A stretch of 10,894 nucleotides of DNA from Deltaproteobacteria bacterium GWA2_55_10 (GTDB lineage: Bacteria > Desulfobacterota > GWC2-55-46). The notes beneath the pieces are model-generated. The model searched no databases, was not told the DNA's origin, and saw only the letters and a list, made by a program, of their open reading frames with translations. Made by a program: the position numbers and the translations under genes. This document shows positions 1 through 7,877 of the stretch, in pieces (the stretch's first letter is position 1; every line of letters begins with the position of its first letter). The stretch is taken from NCBI GenBank assembly GCA_001797415.1, contig MGPL01000161.1, forward strand, positions 1 to 10,894. Direction: 5' to 3'.

Positions 1-217
1 GCTCTACACCATGCTCAAGCCCTTTGCCTCCAGGGGCATTAACCTCACCAAGATAGAGTCAAGGCCCATTAAGACAAAGGCATGGGAGTATGTCTTCTTC
101 GTGGACCTCGACGGCCATATGGCTGACGAGCCCGTGAAGGACGCGGTCGCTGAACTCGAAAAATCATGCTCGTTCCTGAAGATACTCGGCTCATATCCCA
201 AATCACAGCAGGCTTGA
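1..217 (+). CDS. pheA: Prephenate dehydratase (P-protein), C-terminal ACT domain, partial
   Basis: Only the last 71 codons are inside the window; the reading frame enters at base 2. Prephenate dehydratase converts prephenate to phenylpyruvate in phenylalanine synthesis. The visible part is the regulatory ACT domain, which binds Phe for feedback inhibition in this family. The key sign is the motif LTKIESRP, the signature ESRP motif of the PheA ACT domain, followed by a YVFFVDLDGH strand and the end of the domain at LKILGSYP. The catalytic domain, and any N-terminal chorismate mutase domain, lies upstream and cannot be judged. The stop codon is 5 nt before the chosen start of the aminotransferase gene. 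The gene begins an aromatic amino-acid operon. Family assignment is confident from the motif and the tyrA/aroF/aroA neighbours. Confidence 0.9.
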   Translation, partial: LYTMLKPFASRGINLTKIESRPIKTKAWEYVFFVDLDGHMADEPVKDAVAELEKSCSFLKILGSYPKSQQA

Positions 218-222
218 ATAGA

Positions 223-1329
223 ATGTTGACAATGCGCAAACTCAATATCCCCGTCAGAGAGAACATTTCTTCGCTCGTTCCGTATCCCCCTGGCAAGCCC
301 ATTGAGGAGCTTGAAAGGGAGCTTGGCATAAGCGGCTCGATAAAACTGGCCTCGAACGAGAACCCGCTCGGCCCGTCGCCCAAGGCCGTTGATGCCATAG
401 CAAAGGCCCTGGCCGGACTTCACAGGTACCCGGACGGCTCATGCTATTATCTGAAGGAAAAGCTCTCGTCGATATTAGGCGTGCCGCATGAGATGATAAC
501 CTTCGGCAACGGGTCGAACGAGATAATCGAGCTTATAATACGCGCCTGTCTCGCGCCCGGCGAAGAGGCCATAATGGGAGACCCGTCCTTCGCGGTCTAC
601 CCGATTGCCGTCAAAACCGTGGGCGGGGTCTCCAGGCTCGTGCCGCTGAAGGATATGAAGCACGACCTCGAGGCAATGGCCGCGCTCATAAACAGGAAGA
701 CCCGGATAATCTTCATAGCAAACCCGAACAACCCTACAGGGACAATGGTCACCGGGGCTGAGTTCGCGGCCTTCATGAAGAAGGTGCCCGAGGATGTCAT
801 CGTCTGCGTTGACGAGGCATACGTCGAGTTCGTAAGAGGAGAGGATTTTCCAGACACTCTTTCATACATCAGGGAGGGTAGGGCAGTCGTCATGCTCCGC
901 ACCTTCTCCAAGATATACGGCCTTGCTGGCCTGCGCGTCGGTTATGGCGTTGCGCACCCCGAGCTCATGGATTACATAAACCGCGTTCGGCAGCCGTTCA
1001 ACGTAAATACGCTCGCGCAGATAGGGGCCATAGCGGCCCTCGACGACAACGGCCACCTTGAGAGGACGAGGGAGAACAACGCGAAGGGCCTTCAGTACCT
1101 GATGACGGAGCTTAAGAAGCTCGGCTTCGATTGCGTGGATACCGAGGCCAACTTCTTCCTCGTGAAGGTCGGCAACGGCAAGGCGATTTATGACGCCCTC
1201 CTGAAGAAAGGCGTCATCGTAAGGCCGATGGCCAGCTACAACATGCCCGAATACATCCGCATAACCGTCGGGCTGCCCGAAGAGAACAAGAGGTTCATGG
1301 ATGCATTCAAAGAAGTCACGCGTCTGTAA
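223..1329 (+). CDS. hisC: HisC-type PLP aminotransferase (histidinol-phosphate or aromatic aminotransferase)
   Basis: Fold-type I, class II PLP-dependent aminotransferase of the HisC family, about 368 aa, the usual length. Seen in order: SNENPLGPSPKA near the N-terminus, YPDGSCYYLK, GNGSNEII (cofactor phosphate region), NPNNPTG (active-site Asn), VDEAYVEF (Asp contacting the pyridine nitrogen), TFSKIYGLAGLRVGYG (Schiff-base Lys, residue 230 from this start) and a C-terminal YIRITVG with the substrate carboxylate-binding Arg. An open frame extends back to 166 inside pheA, but that would add a non-conserved extension and overlap the ACT domain. ATG at 223 is preferred, with ATG at 232 an equal alternative; neither has a strong Shine-Dalgarno. 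Known HisC proteins make histidinol phosphate, and some also transaminate phenylpyruvate and 4-hydroxyphenylpyruvate. The position between pheA and aroF suggests an aromatic role here; this is inference. Confidence 0.88.
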   Translation: MLTMRKLNIPVRENISSLVPYPPGKPIEELERELGISGSIKLASNENPLGPSPKAVDAIAKALAGLHRYPDGSCYYLKEKLSSILGVPHEMITFGNGSNEIIELIIRACLAPGEEAIMGDPSFAVYPIAVKTVGGVSRLVPLKDMKHDLEAMAALINRKTRIIFIANPNNPTGTMVTGAEFAAFMKKVPEDVIVCVDEAYVEFVRGEDFPDTLSYIREGRAVVMLRTFSKIYGLAGLRVGYGVAHPELMDYINRVRQPFNVNTLAQIGAIAALDDNGHLERTRENNAKGLQYLMTELKKLGFDCVDTEANFFLVKVGNGKAIYDALLKKGVIVRPMASYNMPEYIRITVGLPEENKRFMDAFKEVTRL

Positions 1330-1356
1330 GCGCATAATCGGATGGGGGGATACTTT

Positions 1357-2379
1357 ATGATAATAGTTCTTAAAAGGGACGCCACGCCTGAGGTGATAGA
1401 GCATGTGGCGGAAAAGATAAAAGGAGCGGGCCTCGCGGTCCATATCTCCAAGGGCAAGGAGAGGACGATAATAGGGGCCATAGGCGACGAGACGCTCCTG
1501 TCTTCCATCTCTCTGGAGGCTCTGCCCGGCGTCGAGAGCGTGATGCCTATTTTGAAGCCATACAAGCTCGTAAGCCGCGAGTTCAGCAAGGAAGGAACCG
1601 TAATAGATGTCAACGGCGTGAAGATAGGCGACACCGAGCTGCAGGTCATAGCAGGCCCGTGCAGCGTCGAGAGCAAGGAGTCCATCATAGCCTGCGCAAA
1701 GCAGGTACAGGCGGCAGGCGCGAAGATCTTGAGGGGCGGCGCGTTCAAGCCCAGGACATCCCCTTATGACTTCCAGGGCCTTGGAGTGGAAGGATTAAAG
1801 CTCCTGGCAGAGGCGAAGAAGGCGACAGGGCTTCCCATCATAAGCGAGCTCATGGACCCCAGGGATACCGACATAGTCTGCCAGTATGTGGACATAGTCC
1901 AGATTGGCGCCAGGAACATGCAGAACTTCAGGCTCCTTATGGAGGTGGGCAAGGCAAAGAAGCCCGTTCTCCTGAAGAGAGGCCTTTCAGCTACCATCAA
2001 AGAAGTCCTCATGTCAGCCGAGTACATCGCTTCCCAGGGCAACTCGCAGATAATACTCTGCGAGCGCGGCATAAGGACATTCGAAACAGCGACCAGGAAC
2101 ACCCTTGACTTGAGCGCGGTGCCGGTATTGAAGGAGGAGACCCATCTACCCATATTCATAGACCCGAGCCACAGCGCGGGCAGGTGGAACCTTGTCGCCC
2201 CGCTCGCAAAGGCAGCTGTCGCGGTCGGCGCGGACGGACTCATGATAGAGGTGCACCCCGACCCAGAGAACGCCCTGTGCGACGGCGCGCAGTCTCTCAA
2301 GCCCAGCAAGTTCAGCGTCCTGATGGACGAGATCAGGATGGTCGCTGCCGCAGTAGGCAGGACTCTTGCCGCTGTCTGA
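1357..2379 (+). CDS. aroF: 3-deoxy-7-phosphoheptulonate (DAHP) synthase, type I-beta with N-terminal ferredoxin-like domain
   Basis: Condenses phosphoenolpyruvate and erythrose 4-phosphate into DAHP, the first step of the shikimate pathway. The 340-aa protein has a small N-terminal regulatory domain (about residues 1-70, MIIVLKRDAT... RTIIGAIGDE) and a TIM barrel. Motifs are AGPCSVES, RGGAFKPRTSPYDFQG, LLKRGL, CERGIRTFE, FIDPSHSAGR and IEVHPDPENALCDGAQSL. Counting from ATG 1357, the presumed metal ligands are Cys102, His272, Glu298 and Asp309, the same numbers I recall for the Thermotoga maritima enzyme; this supports the start. GGGGGA at 1345-1350 lies 6 nt before that ATG, whereas an in-frame ATG at 1342 has no such site. 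In the Thermotoga enzyme the N-terminal domain mediates Tyr/Phe feedback inhibition, so the same is likely here. The gene follows the aminotransferase after 27 nt and precedes tyrA. Confidence 0.95.
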   Translation: MIIVLKRDATPEVIEHVAEKIKGAGLAVHISKGKERTIIGAIGDETLLSSISLEALPGVESVMPILKPYKLVSREFSKEGTVIDVNGVKIGDTELQVIAGPCSVESKESIIACAKQVQAAGAKILRGGAFKPRTSPYDFQGLGVEGLKLLAEAKKATGLPIISELMDPRDTDIVCQYVDIVQIGARNMQNFRLLMEVGKAKKPVLLKRGLSATIKEVLMSAEYIASQGNSQIILCERGIRTFETATRNTLDLSAVPVLKEETHLPIFIDPSHSAGRWNLVAPLAKAAVAVGADGLMIEVHPDPENALCDGAQSLKPSKFSVLMDEIRMVAAAVGRTLAAV

Positions 2380-2385
2380 TTTTTG

Positions 2386-2420
2386 CGCAGGGCCCCGTTA
2401 TTCATATGGGGGCCCTTGCG
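2386..2420 (+). other. Strong GC-rich intercistronic hairpin between aroF and tyrA
   Basis: Bases 2386-2396 (CGCAGGGCCCC) pair with 2409-2420 (GGGGCCCTTGCG) to give 11 pairs with one bulged T at 2416 and a 12-nt loop. It occupies the middle of the 83-nt gap between aroF and tyrA. No run of Ts follows it on either strand, so it is not a standard intrinsic terminator. It could be an RNA-stability or processing element that sets the ratio of upstream to downstream message, or a pausing site. The structure is read directly from the sequence; the function is unknown. Confidence 0.6.
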
Positions 2421-2462
2421 TCTGCCCCTCGTAAAATCAAACCATAAGTCAGGCTCGAATAG

Positions 2463-3359
2463 ATGAGTTCTCTTCATTTCAAAAAGGCAGCCATAATAGG
2501 CGTGGGGCTCATAGGAGGCTCCCTTGCCATGGTGCTCCGCAATAAGGGCATGGCCGCCGAGATAGTCGGCATAGGCAGGGGACTGCCCAACCTCGAGGCC
2601 GCCAAGCGCCTTGGTATAGTGGACTCGTTCACGACGGATATTGCCGAGGGCGTAAAGGATGCTGACCTCGTTATCATCGCCGTGCCTGTCCTCAAGATGG
2701 CCGATACCATAAGGCTCTCGGCTCCGAACCTGTTGCCCGGCTGCATAATTACAGACGTCGGGAGCGTCAAGGGCTCAGTGATAGAAGCGGTCGAGCCGCT
2801 TATCCCGAAAGGCGTTCATTTTGTGCCCGGCCACCCCATAGCGGGGACGGAGAACTCCGGGGCAGAGGCCGCTTTCCCTGAGCTGTACATCGAGAGGAAG
2901 TGCATCCTTACGCCTACGCCCAGGACCGACGCCGGGGCATTGCAGACCGTTAAAAAGATTTGGGAGGCAGCTGGCTCCACGGTCGTAGTCATGGACGCCG
3001 CCGTCCACGACATAATACTCGCCGCCGTAAGCCACCTCCCGCACATGATAGCCTACACCCTCGTCAACACTGTAGCCGACATGGAGGCAGCGGGCGAGGA
3101 CGTAATAAGCTACTCCGCGGGTGGCTTCAAGGACTTCACTCGGATAGCGTCGAGCTCACCTGAGATGTGGAGCGATATATGCGCCATGAACAAGGGGCCG
3201 CTCCTGAAGACCATAGATGAGTTCCAGAAGAGGCTTGAGAAGTTGAAGGGCCTCATAGAAAACGAAAGCTACCCTGAATTGAAGCGCGAGTTCGAGCGCG
3301 CCAAGGGCGCGAGGGACTCTCTTATTAAAGGACATAAGCCATCAAAGGAGTCGGCTTGA
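2463..3359 (+). CDS. tyrA: Prephenate dehydrogenase
   Basis: Oxidative decarboxylation of prephenate to 4-hydroxyphenylpyruvate with NAD(P)+, the tyrosine branch. The 298-aa protein opens with a Rossmann motif GVGLIGGS (residues 13-20), followed by ADLVIIAVPV and the DVGSVKG segment. The catalytic segment GHPIAGTENSGAE carries the conserved His124. The helical domain has AAVSHLPHMIAY and the substrate-region motif YSAGGFKDFTRIASS. The length fits a monofunctional enzyme with neither a fused chorismate mutase nor an obvious C-terminal ACT domain. ATG 2463 is preceded only by a weak AGG, so initiation may be modest. The last codons overlap the start of aroA by 4 nt, which suggests coupled translation. 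Cofactor preference (NAD or NADP) cannot be decided by eye. Assignment is confident. Confidence 0.94.
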   Translation: MSSLHFKKAAIIGVGLIGGSLAMVLRNKGMAAEIVGIGRGLPNLEAAKRLGIVDSFTTDIAEGVKDADLVIIAVPVLKMADTIRLSAPNLLPGCIITDVGSVKGSVIEAVEPLIPKGVHFVPGHPIAGTENSGAEAAFPELYIERKCILTPTPRTDAGALQTVKKIWEAAGSTVVVMDAAVHDIILAAVSHLPHMIAYTLVNTVADMEAAGEDVISYSAGGFKDFTRIASSSPEMWSDICAMNKGPLLKTIDEFQKRLEKLKGLIENESYPELKREFERAKGARDSLIKGHKPSKESA

Positions 3360-4675
3360 GCCAGGTAAAGGACATATTTACGGGTAAAGAGCACGCGGCC
3401 CCAGGAAAGGGGCTCAAGGGCGAGATAACCGTGCCGGGCGATAAATCCATATCGCACCGTTCGGTGATTTTGGGCTCTATCGCGGAAGGCAGGACAGAGA
3501 TATCAGGCTTTCTTGAGGGCGAGGACAACCTCTCGACCATAGCTGCCTTCTCGCTCATGGGCGTCAATATCGAAAGGGACGGCAGCAGGGTGACTGTCGA
3601 GGGCAGGGGGCTCGACGGCCTCCAGGAGCCCACTGATGTCATAAACGCGGGAAATTCAGGCACCACTACGAGGCTCCTTCTGGGGCTTCTCGCTGGCAGG
3701 CCCTTCTTCTCGGTCATAACCGGGGACGAGTCGCTTCGATCTCGCCCCATGAAAAGGGTGGTCGAGCCGCTCACGCAGATGGGCGCGGTTATTACCGGAA
3801 GAAAGGGTTCGAGCGTCCTGCCTCTGTCTGTCTCGGGCAGGAGGCTCAAGGGCATTGCCTACAGGACCCCTGTTGCGAGCGCGCAGCTCAAATCGGCGAT
3901 TCTGCTTGCCGGGCTTTCAGCGGACGGCGAGACCATAGTCAATGAGCCGGAGAAGAGCCGCGACCATACCGAGAGGATGCTGAGGCTCTTTGGGGCCGAT
4001 GTAAAAACGAGCGGCAATTCGACTTCCGTCAGGTCGACAAATCGCCTTACCGGGTGTAAAATAATTGTGCCGGGGGACATATCTTCAGCGGCATTTTTTA
4101 TGGCCGGCGCGGCGTTTACGACCGGCTCCGAACTTCTGATCAAAGACACAGGCATAAATCCCACCAGGGTCGGGATTATAGATATCCTCAAAAAGATGGG
4201 CGGCTCCATAGAGCTGAACTCTGTCCGCGAATCATCCGGAGAGCCTGTGGGCGACATCCTCGTGAGGGGCTCGCGCTTGAAGGGCGTCGACATTGACGGC
4301 TCTGAGCTTCTGCCCGCGATAGACGAGTTCCCGATAATCTGCGTAGCAGCCGCGTTTGCCGAGGGTACGACGAGGATAAGCGGAGCAGGGGAATTGAGGG
4401 TCAAGGAGAGCGACAGGATAGCGGTCATGTCCGAGTGTCTTGCCGCCATCGGAATAAAGAACACGGAGATAGAGGACGGGATAATCATAGAGGGCCTCGG
4501 CGCAAAGAACGCGAAGGGCGGCACGATAAAGAGCTACGGCGACCACAGGATAGCGATGGCCCTGGCAATGGCCGCGTTGAGGACTGAAACTGGCGTTGAG
4601 ATAGACGGCGCGGCAAGCGTAGACGTGTCATTCCCCGGCTTCTTCAAGCTCCTCTCGAAAGTGAGGTTCGCATGA
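3356..4675 (+). CDS. aroA: 3-phosphoshikimate 1-carboxyvinyltransferase (EPSP synthase), TTG start
   Basis: Transfers enolpyruvyl from PEP to shikimate 3-phosphate. The 439-aa protein has KGEITVPGDKSISHRS (Lys30, Ser31 and Arg35 at the active site), NAGNSGTTTR (PEP-binding loop, about 97-106), LRSRPMKRVVEPL, SAQLKSA (Gln177), AIDEFPI (Asp323, general acid/base), LRVKESDR (Lys350, Glu351, Arg354) and YGDHRIAMA (Asp396, His397, Arg398). The start is TTG at 3356, supported by AGGAG at 3346-3350 with 5-nt spacing; no other start fits. The TTGA overlap with the tyrA stop implies coupling. The pattern of the PEP loop and the RPM segment resembles Bacillus-like class II enzymes more than the E. coli class, but the loop glycine is kept, so glyphosate response cannot be inferred. 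Confidence 0.96.
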   Translation: MSQVKDIFTGKEHAAPGKGLKGEITVPGDKSISHRSVILGSIAEGRTEISGFLEGEDNLSTIAAFSLMGVNIERDGSRVTVEGRGLDGLQEPTDVINAGNSGTTTRLLLGLLAGRPFFSVITGDESLRSRPMKRVVEPLTQMGAVITGRKGSSVLPLSVSGRRLKGIAYRTPVASAQLKSAILLAGLSADGETIVNEPEKSRDHTERMLRLFGADVKTSGNSTSVRSTNRLTGCKIIVPGDISSAAFFMAGAAFTTGSELLIKDTGINPTRVGIIDILKKMGGSIELNSVRESSGEPVGDILVRGSRLKGVDIDGSELLPAIDEFPIICVAAAFAEGTTRISGAGELRVKESDRIAVMSECLAAIGIKNTEIEDGIIIEGLGAKNAKGGTIKSYGDHRIAMALAMAALRTETGVEIDGAASVDVSFPGFFKLLSKVRFA

Positions 4676-5355
4676 AGAAAGGGCCGGTAATCGCTATTGA
4701 CGGGCCGGGCGGCGTCGGCAAGACCACCGTGAGCAAAAGGGTGGCTCAATCGCTCGGCTTCAAATACATAAATACAGGCGCAATGTACAGGGCGGTGGCC
4801 CTTGCTGCAAAGGAATCGTGGGTAGACCTCTCCAGCGACGTCCTCCTGCAGCAGTTCTGCGCAGGCATGGACTTCAGGTACTACGTCGATACAGGCAGGG
4901 TAGAGGTCGACGGCATCGACTATACCGACAGGCTCCGGAGTGAGCAGGCAGGCGAGCTGGCCTCGAAGGTCTCCACCAAAAAATCCGTGAGGGAGTGCCT
5001 CGTTGCCTATCAGCGCACGCTGGGCGAAGAGGGCCGGGTGGTTATGGAAGGCAGGGACATCGGGACCGTGGTCTTCCCGGATGCCGACGTGAAGATATTC
5101 CTCGACGCTCCGCACGAGGTACGGGCCCGGAGGCGCCATCTCGAACTTGTTGAGAAGGGCCTGGCCCCGTCCAGCGAAGTCGGCAGCGACCTTGCCGGCA
5201 GGGACAGGCGCGACTCAGAGCGCGAGGTCTCGCCCCTTAAGATGGCCGATGACGCTGTAAGGATAGACACCGCTTCAGTGAATATCGATGAGGTCGTTAA
5301 GGCGGTCTTGAAGGCCGTTGACGAAAGGTTGAGGGGTGGAGATAATCGTAGCTAA
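4672..5355 (+). CDS. cmk: Cytidylate (CMP/dCMP) kinase
   Basis: Phosphorylates CMP and dCMP with ATP in pyrimidine nucleotide salvage. The 227-aa protein is the normal length and has the P-loop GPGGVGKTT (residues 11-19), the NMP-binding start YINTGAMYRAVAL, the EGRDIGTVVFPDADVKIFLDA core, the lid-region Arg-rich segment RARRRHLEL and GRDRRDSEREVSPL, then DDAVRIDTAS near the C-terminus. ATG 4672 overlaps the aroA stop as ATGA (4 nt). Placement between aroA and rpsA is a very common proteobacterial arrangement. The 3' end overlaps ispH by 20 nt. No oddities seen. Confidence 0.96.
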   Translation: MKKGPVIAIDGPGGVGKTTVSKRVAQSLGFKYINTGAMYRAVALAAKESWVDLSSDVLLQQFCAGMDFRYYVDTGRVEVDGIDYTDRLRSEQAGELASKVSTKKSVRECLVAYQRTLGEEGRVVMEGRDIGTVVFPDADVKIFLDAPHEVRARRRHLELVEKGLAPSSEVGSDLAGRDRRDSEREVSPLKMADDAVRIDTASVNIDEVVKAVLKAVDERLRGGDNRS

Positions 5356-6181
5356 GTCGTCGGGCTTCTGCTTCGGCGTAAAGAGGGCCATAAACATGGC
5401 CAACAAGTGCGCTTCCGAGGAGAAGGACGGCGGCATCTTTACGCTCGGGCCTATTATTCACAACCCGCAGGTCGTAAAAAAGCTCGAAGAGTCGAGCGTA
5501 TACGCCAGGAAGGACCTGACCGAAATAGACACGGGTACCGTTATCATAAGGTCCCACGGCGTGAAGCTCGAAGAGTACAAGGAAGCCAAGGACAAGGGGC
5601 TCAATATAGTGGACGCGACCTGCCCGTTCGTGAGAAAGGCGCAGGACCTCGTATCCCAGCTCTCCGAAGAGGGCTACGAGGTCGTCGTGGTCGGTGAAAA
5701 GGACCACCCCGAGGTAAAGGGCCTCCTGAGTTACGGCTCTAAAAATGTCAGGGTGGCCGCAGGGATAGCCGAGCTGGTCGACATGCCGCGCGTGCACAAG
5801 CTCGGGATAGTGGCCCAGACAACACTCCCCATGGAGAAGCTTGAAGATGTTGTGAGTTTTTGTTTACACAAGGCGACTGAAATAAAGGTTTTTAATACAA
5901 TATGTAACGCGACTTCAACACGGCAGACCGAGAGCGCCCAGCTCGCCAAGAGCGTCGATGTCATGGTCGTGGTCGGCGGCAAGAACAGCGCCAACACAAG
6001 GAGGCTCGTCGAGGTCTGCCTGGCCATACAGCCGAAGACCTATCATATTGAGGTAGCTGACGAATTGGAAGCGGCCTGGTTTGCCTTCGCGGGCAGGGTG
6101 GGGATAACTTCCGGCGCGTCCACGCCTGAGTGGCTTATAGAGGAAGTAGTCAGGTCGATCGATTGTATCTCTGCGAAATGA
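5336..6181 (+). CDS. ispH: 4-hydroxy-3-methylbut-2-enyl diphosphate reductase (IspH/LytB), GTG start
   Basis: Last step of the MEP pathway: reduces HMBPP to IPP and DMAPP through a [4Fe-4S] cluster. The 281-aa protein has the three cluster cysteines Cys12 (SGFCFGVKRA), Cys96 (DATCPFV) and Cys190 (NTICNATSTRQ). Substrate-binding His42 (IHNP), His74 (RSHGV) and His124 with Glu126 (DHPEVKG) are also present. The start is GTG at 5336, giving the canonical MEIIVAKSSGFCFGV N-terminus; AAAGG at 5324-5328 sits 7 nt upstream, inside cmk. The gene overlaps cmk by 20 nt. A short AT-rich stretch around 5855-5910, encoding the region before Cys190, stands out from the GC-rich surroundings, but the motifs across it are intact. 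Assignment is confident. Confidence 0.96.
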   Translation: MEIIVAKSSGFCFGVKRAINMANKCASEEKDGGIFTLGPIIHNPQVVKKLEESSVYARKDLTEIDTGTVIIRSHGVKLEEYKEAKDKGLNIVDATCPFVRKAQDLVSQLSEEGYEVVVVGEKDHPEVKGLLSYGSKNVRVAAGIAELVDMPRVHKLGIVAQTTLPMEKLEDVVSFCLHKATEIKVFNTICNATSTRQTESAQLAKSVDVMVVVGGKNSANTRRLVEVCLAIQPKTYHIEVADELEAAWFAFAGRVGITSGASTPEWLIEEVVRSIDCISAK

Positions 6182-6253
6182 TTTGCACTTTGAAACGCGC
6201 TATGATATGGTTTTTATTCATAGAATAAGGAACGGGAGGATAGGCAATCAACG
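6182..6253 (+). promoter_or_regulatory. rpsA leader: weak promoter candidate, AT-rich inverted repeat, distant Shine-Dalgarno
   Basis: This 72-nt gap is markedly more AT-rich than the flanking genes. TTGAAA (6190-6195), 17 nt and TTTATT (6213-6218) form a weak sigma-70-like candidate. A perfect 6-bp inverted repeat TTATTC-ATA-GAATAA spans 6214-6228. GGAGG at 6235-6239 is 14 nt from the ATG at 6254, longer than usual; the nearer TAGG (6241-6244) is 9 nt away. In other bacteria S1 regulates its own translation through a structured leader with a poor Shine-Dalgarno, so this layout may serve autoregulation. That is inference. Confidence 0.4.
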
Positions 6254-7876
6254 ATGGCGAGAGAGGAAAAGTCCCGCGCCGGTGATGTTTCAGTGTCGGA
6301 TTTCGAAAAGCTCTTCGAAAGCCGTTTAAAGGAACTGCAAGAGGGGGACATCACCAGGGGCAAGGTCGTCCAGTTAACCCAGGACTCGGTGATGATAGAC
6401 ATCGGGTACAAGTCAGAGGGCATGGTCCCCCTGAGCGAGTTCCTGGACAAGGACGGCAAGCCCACGATAGCTATCGGCGACGAGGTCACTGTCCTGATCG
6501 AGCGCCGCGAGGACGAGCACGGGATCGTGCGCCTCTCCAAGGCCAAAGCCGACCAGTTCAAGATATGGGATGTCATAATCGAGTCCTGTGAAAAGGGCAC
6601 TCCCGTGAACGGCACTGTCTCCCAGAGGATAAAGGGCGGCTTTTACGTCGACATCGAAGGCATCACGGCGTTTCTGCCGGGATCTCAGGTCGACCTCAAG
6701 CCCGTGCGCAACCCTGACAAGCTTATCGGACAGGCCTTCCAGTTCAGGGTATTGAAGTACAACAGGCGCAAGAACAACGTCATTGTCTCGCGCCGCGTCA
6801 TCCTCGAAGAGGAGCGCGAGGTATTGAGGAAGACGACCCTCGACACCATTCACGAGGGCGCGGTAATAGAAGGCACGGTAAAGAACATCACCGACTACGG
6901 CGCGTTCATAGACCTTGGCGGCATAGACGGGCTCGTTCATCTCACCGACCTCTCGTGGGGCAAGGTCACTCATCCCTCGCAGGTGTTGAAGATAGGCGAC
7001 CGCGTAAATGTCATGATCTTGAAGTTCAACAAGGAAGAGAACAAGATCTCGCTTGGCATCAAGCAGACCATGGAAGACCCATGGATAAAGGTCGGCGGCA
7101 AGTACGCGCCCGGCGCGAGGACCAGGGGCAATGTCGTCAATATCACCGATTACGGCGCGTTCGTCGAGATAGAGCCGGGCCTCGAAGGGCTTGTGCATAT
7201 CTCCGAGATGTCCTGGACCAAATTGAAGCACCCGTCCCAGAAAGTAAAGGTCGGCGATTCAATAGAGGTTGAGATACTCGAAGTCGACCCGGCGAGCAAA
7301 CGCATTTCTCTGGGCATGAAGCAGGTAGAGCCGAATCCCTGGGAAGAGGCCGAGAAGCGCTATCCAAAGGGCACGAGGATTAAGGGCCAGGTCAAGAACA
7401 TAACCGACTTCGGCGTTTTCATCGGCATAGAAGAGGGCATAGACGGGCTTGTCCATATCTCGGATCTCTCGTGGAGGAAGATAAAGCACCCCTCCGAGCT
7501 TTTCAAGAAGGGTCAGGAAGTCGAGGCTGTCGTCCTCAACATAGAGGGCGCCAACAGGAGGTTCTCCCTTTCGACCAAGCTCCTTGAGAAGAACCCGTGG
7601 CAGGGCGTCGAGCAGCGCTACAAACCCGGCATGATAGTAGAGGGCAGGGTAACGAGCGTTGCCGACTTCGGCGCGTTCGTCGAGCTCGAGGAAGGGCTCG
7701 AAGGCCTGGTGCACGTATCCGAGCTCTCCCGCGGCAAGAAGCGCGGAGCGGATATCAAGGAAGGCGACATAGTCGAGGTCGAGGTCTTGAACGTCGACCC
7801 CGAGGACAACAAGATAGGCCTCTCCATCAGGGAGATAAGGGAGCACGCCGGACCTGCCGGAGAAGGTACCACCTGA
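6254..7876 (+). CDS. rpsA: 30S ribosomal protein S1 (six S1 domains)
   Basis: RNA-binding protein of the small subunit that helps load and unfold mRNA. The 540-aa product carries six S1/OB-fold repeats at about residues 31-100, 115-185, 201-271, 287-357, 372-442 and 458-528. Domains 3-6 share the RNA-binding pattern NITDYGAF...GLVHISELSW; domains 1 and 2 are divergent, as expected for the ribosome-binding pair in long S1 proteins. The N-terminus contains the acidic start FEKLFESRLKELQEGD. Length and domain count match the proteobacterial six-domain S1 rather than the four-domain firmicute type. It ends 1 nt before sppA. The leader suggests separate control from ispH. Confidence 0.97.
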   Translation: MAREEKSRAGDVSVSDFEKLFESRLKELQEGDITRGKVVQLTQDSVMIDIGYKSEGMVPLSEFLDKDGKPTIAIGDEVTVLIERREDEHGIVRLSKAKADQFKIWDVIIESCEKGTPVNGTVSQRIKGGFYVDIEGITAFLPGSQVDLKPVRNPDKLIGQAFQFRVLKYNRRKNNVIVSRRVILEEEREVLRKTTLDTIHEGAVIEGTVKNITDYGAFIDLGGIDGLVHLTDLSWGKVTHPSQVLKIGDRVNVMILKFNKEENKISLGIKQTMEDPWIKVGGKYAPGARTRGNVVNITDYGAFVEIEPGLEGLVHISEMSWTKLKHPSQKVKVGDSIEVEILEVDPASKRISLGMKQVEPNPWEEAEKRYPKGTRIKGQVKNITDFGVFIGIEEGIDGLVHISDLSWRKIKHPSELFKKGQEVEAVVLNIEGANRRFSLSTKLLEKNPWQGVEQRYKPGMIVEGRVTSVADFGAFVELEEGLEGLVHVSELSRGKKRGADIKEGDIVEVEVLNVDPEDNKIGLSIREIREHAGPAGEGTT

Positions 7877-7877
7877 G

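Noticed and set aside
166..222. Longer N-terminus for the aminotransferase from ATG 166
   Set aside because: It would overlap the conserved ACT end of pheA by 52 nt and adds residues not typical of HisC proteins.
1342..1356. Earlier ATG at 1342 for DAHP synthase
   Set aside because: The GGGGGA at 1345-1350 serves as Shine-Dalgarno for ATG 1357, and residue numbering of the metal ligands fits the 1357 start.
862..1443. Long minus-strand open frames opposite hisC, rpsA, sppA and icd (for example 862-1443, 6413-7231, 7259-8200, 9864-10442)
   Set aside because: They mirror confidently identified + strand genes, show no family motifs, and are expected shadows in GC-rich coding DNA.
2386..2420. 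Intrinsic terminator after aroF
   Set aside because: The hairpin is strong but no T-run follows on either strand.
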